NCBI RefSeq assembly: GCF_965638725.1
Contig: NC_134952.1
Coordinates: 61,544,065-61,608,064, forward strand
Direction: 5' to 3'
DNA from: Aptenodytes patagonicus
Taxonomy: Eukaryota > Chordata > Aves > Sphenisciformes > Spheniscidae
Length of the DNA stretch: 64,000 bases
Part shown: piece by piece, positions 61,127 through 64,000 of the stretch
How positions within the stretch are numbered: position 1 is the stretch's first letter
Layout of the letters: each line of letters starts with the position of its first letter
The notes under the pieces: model-generated
Told to the model about the DNA's origin: nothing
The model's database searches: none
What the model saw: the letters and a program-made list of their open reading frames with translations, nothing else
Position numbers and translations under genes: made by a program

Positions 61127-62773
61127 CTAAACCATGTCCCTAAGTGCCTCATCTACTTGTCTTTTAAATACCTCCAGGGATGGGGACTCAACCACTTCCC
61201 TGGGCAGCCTGTTCCAATGTTTCACCACTCTTTCACTAAAGAAATTTTTCCTTACATCCAATCTAAACCTCCCCTGGCGCAACTTGAGGCCATTTCCTCT
61301 CGTCCTATCACTAGTTACTTGGGAGAAGAGACCGACACCCACCTCGCTACAACCTCCTTCCAGGTAGTTGTTGAGAGCGGTGAGGTCTCCCCTCAGCCTT
61401 CTTTTCTCCAGGCTAAACAACCCCAGTTCCCTCAGCCGCTCCTCATAAGACTTGTTCTCCAGACCCCTCACCAGCCTCGTTGCCCTTCTCTGGACACGCT
61501 CCAGCACCTCAACGTCCTTCTTGTAGTGAGGGGCCCAAAACTGAACACAGTATTCGAGGTGCGGCCTCACCAGTGCCAAGTACAGGGGCACGATCACTTC
61601 CCTACTCCTGCTGGCCACACTATTTCTGATACAGGCCAGGATGCCATTGGCCTTCTTGGCCACCTGGGCACACTGCCGGCTCATGTTCAGCCGGCTGTCG
61701 ACCAGCACCCCCAGGTCCTTTTCTGCCAGGCAGCTTTCCAGCCACTCTTCCCCAAGCCTGTAGCGCTGCATGGGGTTGTTGTGGCCGAAGTGCAGGACCC
61801 AGCACTTGGCCTTGTTGAACCTCATACAGTTGGCCTTGGCCCATCGATCCAGCCTGTCCAGGTCCCTCTGCAGAGCCTTCCTACCCTCGAGCAGATCAAC
61901 ACTCCCACCCAACTTGGTATCATCTGCAAACTTCCTGAGGGTGCACTCGATCCCCTCATCCAGATCATCGATAAAGATATTGAACAAGACCGGCCCCAAA
62001 ACTGAGCCCTGGGGAACACCGCTCGTGACCGGACACCAACTGGATGTAACTCCATTCACCACAACTCTCTGGGCCCGGCCGTCCAGCCAGTTTTTGACCC
62101 AGCGCAGAGTCCACCTGTCTAAGCCATGAGCCGCCAGCTTCTCTAGGAGAATGCTGTGGGAGACGGTGTCAAAGGCTTTACTGAAGTCCAGGTAGACCAC
62201 ATGCACAGCCTTTCCCTCATCCACTAGGCGGGTCACCTGGTCATAGAAGGAGATCAGGTTGGTCAAGCAGGACCTGCCTCTCATGAACCCGTGCTGGCTA
62301 GGCTGGATCCCCTGGTTGTCCCGCTCATGCCTTGTGAGCGCCCTCAAGATGAACCACTCCATAATCTTCCCCGGCACCGAGGTCAGGCTGACAGGCCTGT
62401 AGTTCCCCGGATCCTCCTTCCGGCCCTTCTTGTAGATGGGTGTCACGTTGGCAAACCTCCAGTCGTCCGGGACCTCCCCCGTTAACCAGGACTGCTGATA
62501 AATGATGGAGAGCGGCTTGGCGAGCACCTCCGCCAGCTCCCTCAGCACTCTCGGGTGGATCCCATCTGGCCCCATAGACCTGTGAGCGTCCAGGTGGCGT
62601 AGCAGGTCGTTAACTGCTTCCTCTTGGATTATGGGGGGTTCATCCTGCTCGCCGTCCCTGTCTTCCAGCTCGGGGGGCCAAGTACCCTGAGGATAACTGG
62701 TCTGCCTGTTAAAGACTGAGGCAAAGAAGGCATTGAGTACCTCAGCCTTTTCCTCATCCTCAGTGACGATGTT
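61127..62773 (-). pseudogene. CR1 reverse transcriptase part of ORF2
   Basis: An uninterrupted frame from the C-run at 62774 to a TAG at 61129-61127; the first Met is at 62575. It carries the RT landmarks of CR1/non-LTR elements: [20 protein letters not shown], the HGFMRGRSC block, [22 protein letters not shown] and the catalytic FADDT, and then the C-terminal [20 protein letters not shown] region. The RT domain itself is intact, but upstream frameshifts cut it off from the endonuclease. Confidence 0.9.
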
Positions 62774-62782
62774 CCCCCCCCC

Positions 62783-63233
62783 GCATCTAATAAGGGATGG
62801 AGATTCTCCTTGGCTCTCTTTTTGTCATTAATAGATTTGTAAAAACATTTTTTGTTGTCTTTAACGACAGCGGCCAGATTGTGTTCTAGCTGGGCTTTTG
62901 CCTTTCTCATTTCCTCTCTGCACGACCTAACGAGATCCCTGTACTCTTCTGGAGTCGCCTGCCCCTTCTTCCACAAGCGGTAAACTCTCCTTTTTTTCCT
63001 GAGTCCCAGCAAGAGCTCCCCGTTCAGCCAGGCCGGTCGTCTTCCCCGCCCATTCTTCTTACGGCGTACAGGGACAGCCTGCTCCTGCGCCTTTAAGACT
63101 TCCTTCTTGAAGATCGTCCAGCCTTCCTGGACCCCTTTGCCCTTCAGGACCGTCTCCCAAGGGACTCTCTCAACCAGTGTCCTGAACAGGCCAAAGTCCA
63201 CCCTCCGGAAGTCCATGGTTGCGGTTTTGCTGG
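62783..63233 (-). pseudogene. CR1 ORF2 linker segment (frame 2)
   Basis: Frame between two C-run frameshifts. It encodes the region between endonuclease and RT ([54 protein letters not shown]). The order and spacing are those of CR1 ORF2. Confidence 0.85.
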
Positions 63234-63241
63234 CCCCCCCC

Positions 63242-63930
63242 TTACTTCACCAAGAATGGAGAATTCTACCATTTCATGGTTGCTAAGCCCAAGACGGCCT
63301 CCGACCACCACATCTCCCACCAGTCCTTCTCTGTTTGTAAACAGCAGGTCGAGCGAGGCACCTCCCCTGGTAGGCTCACTTACCAGCTGCGTCAGGAAGT
63401 TGTCTTCCACACACTCCAGGAACCTCCTAGACTGCTTCCTCTCTGCCGTGTTGTATTTCCAGCAGACATCCGGGAAGTTGAAGTCCCCCACGAGAACAAG
63501 GGCTAGCGATTGAGAGACTTGTGCCAGCCGCTTGTAGAATGCTTCATCCACCCCTTCATCCTGGTTGGGTGGTCTGTAATAGACTCCCAGCAGGATGTCT
63601 GCCTCGTTGGCCTTCCCCCTCATCCTTACCCATAAACACTCGACCGTATCGTCATCAATCGTTGAGCTCTAGACAATCGAAACACTCCCTAACATACAGG
63701 GCCACCCCACCGCCTCTCCTTCCTCGCCTGTCCCTTCTGAAGAGTCTATAGCCATCCATTGCAGCACTCCAGTCGTGAGAGTCACCCCACCATGTTTCTG
63801 TGATGGCGACTAAGTCGTATCTCTCCCGCTGCACAATGGCTTCCAGCTCCTCCTGTTTGCCGCCCATGCTGCGTGCATTGGTGTAGATGCACTTGAGCTG
63901 GGCTATCGATTTCACCCCCAGCATTGGCAT
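63242..63930 (-). pseudogene. CR1 ORF2 apurinic endonuclease segment
   Basis: APE-type endonuclease split by a frameshift near 63658. The first part has NARSMGGKQEELEAI, DLVAITETWW and GGGVALYVRE. The second has RPPNQDEG, LVLVGDFNFPDVCW (catalytic GDFN), SLDLLFTN and the final GLSNHEMVEF, with the expected Ser-Asn-His triad. The frame may extend right of the Met at 63930. Confidence 0.88.
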
Positions 63931-64000
63931 GCCACCCCTAGGCTCATCTCTAGTGAGCCTGGTTTTATCCCCTTCCCCCTTCGAACCTAGTTTAAAGCCC

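Larger units (their letters stand above)
61047..64000 (-). mobile_element. Long CR1 LINE inserted in the older CR1
   Basis: A minus-strand CR1 with its 3' end at 61047 (two ATTCTATG units), running off the right edge. Read from the right: a spacer (GGGCTTTAAACTAGG...), the endonuclease start (IYTNARSMGG, ITETWWGDSHDW), the RPPNQDEG and GDFNFPDVCWKYN blocks, a linker, the reverse transcriptase, and the 3' UTR. ORF1 and the 5' UTR, if present, are outside the window. Three frameshifts (near 63658, at the C8 run 63234-63241 and at the C9 run 62774-62782) split the second open frame. Otherwise the domains are complete. Confidence 0.92.

Overview
The window is vertebrate nuclear DNA, almost certainly from a bird. 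Exons are small, introns long, splice sites GT/AG, and the interspersed repeats are CR1 LINEs that end in the (ATTCTATG)n 3' tail typical of avian genomes. Two protein genes can be read, both on the minus strand. I cannot identify the species.

SLC20A2 (PiT-2, sodium-dependent phosphate transporter 2) runs from a CpG-island promoter near 55.3 kb leftwards off the window. Nine constitutive coding exons (29812 down to 3955) splice in frame to give residues 1-598. Human PiT-2 is 652 residues, so only the last exon (about 54 codons) is missing. It should lie left of base 1. A 25 kb intron separates the presumed untranslated first exon from the ATG exon.

The most notable feature is a second, diverged copy of the 85-nt penultimate coding exon. 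The standard copy is at 4039-3955 and the extra one at 3445-3361. Both have good splice sites, the same length and phase, the same glutamate at position 575 and the same C-terminal SN.G.P.S.THCK signature. They encode 19/28 identical residues, and 12 of those 19 use different codons. Using both or neither would shift the frame, so this looks like an ancient, selected pair of mutually exclusive exons in the transport core.

SMIM19 (small integral membrane protein 19) is complete in three coding exons (58578-56908), with its own CpG-island promoter carrying a perfect CRE. It lies upstream of SLC20A2 on the same strand, whereas in human the two genes are head to head. This implies a local inversion or an assembly error.

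The right end (60.2-64.0 kb) is repeat DNA. A 5'-truncated plus-strand CR1 is interrupted by a long minus-strand CR1 with endonuclease and reverse transcriptase domains; it has three frameshifts, two of them at C-runs. The remaining sequence is intron or intergenic DNA with microsatellites, homopolymers, a 55-bp tandem duplication and old LINE remnants. I saw no CRISPR, rRNA or tRNA gene, nor any operon.
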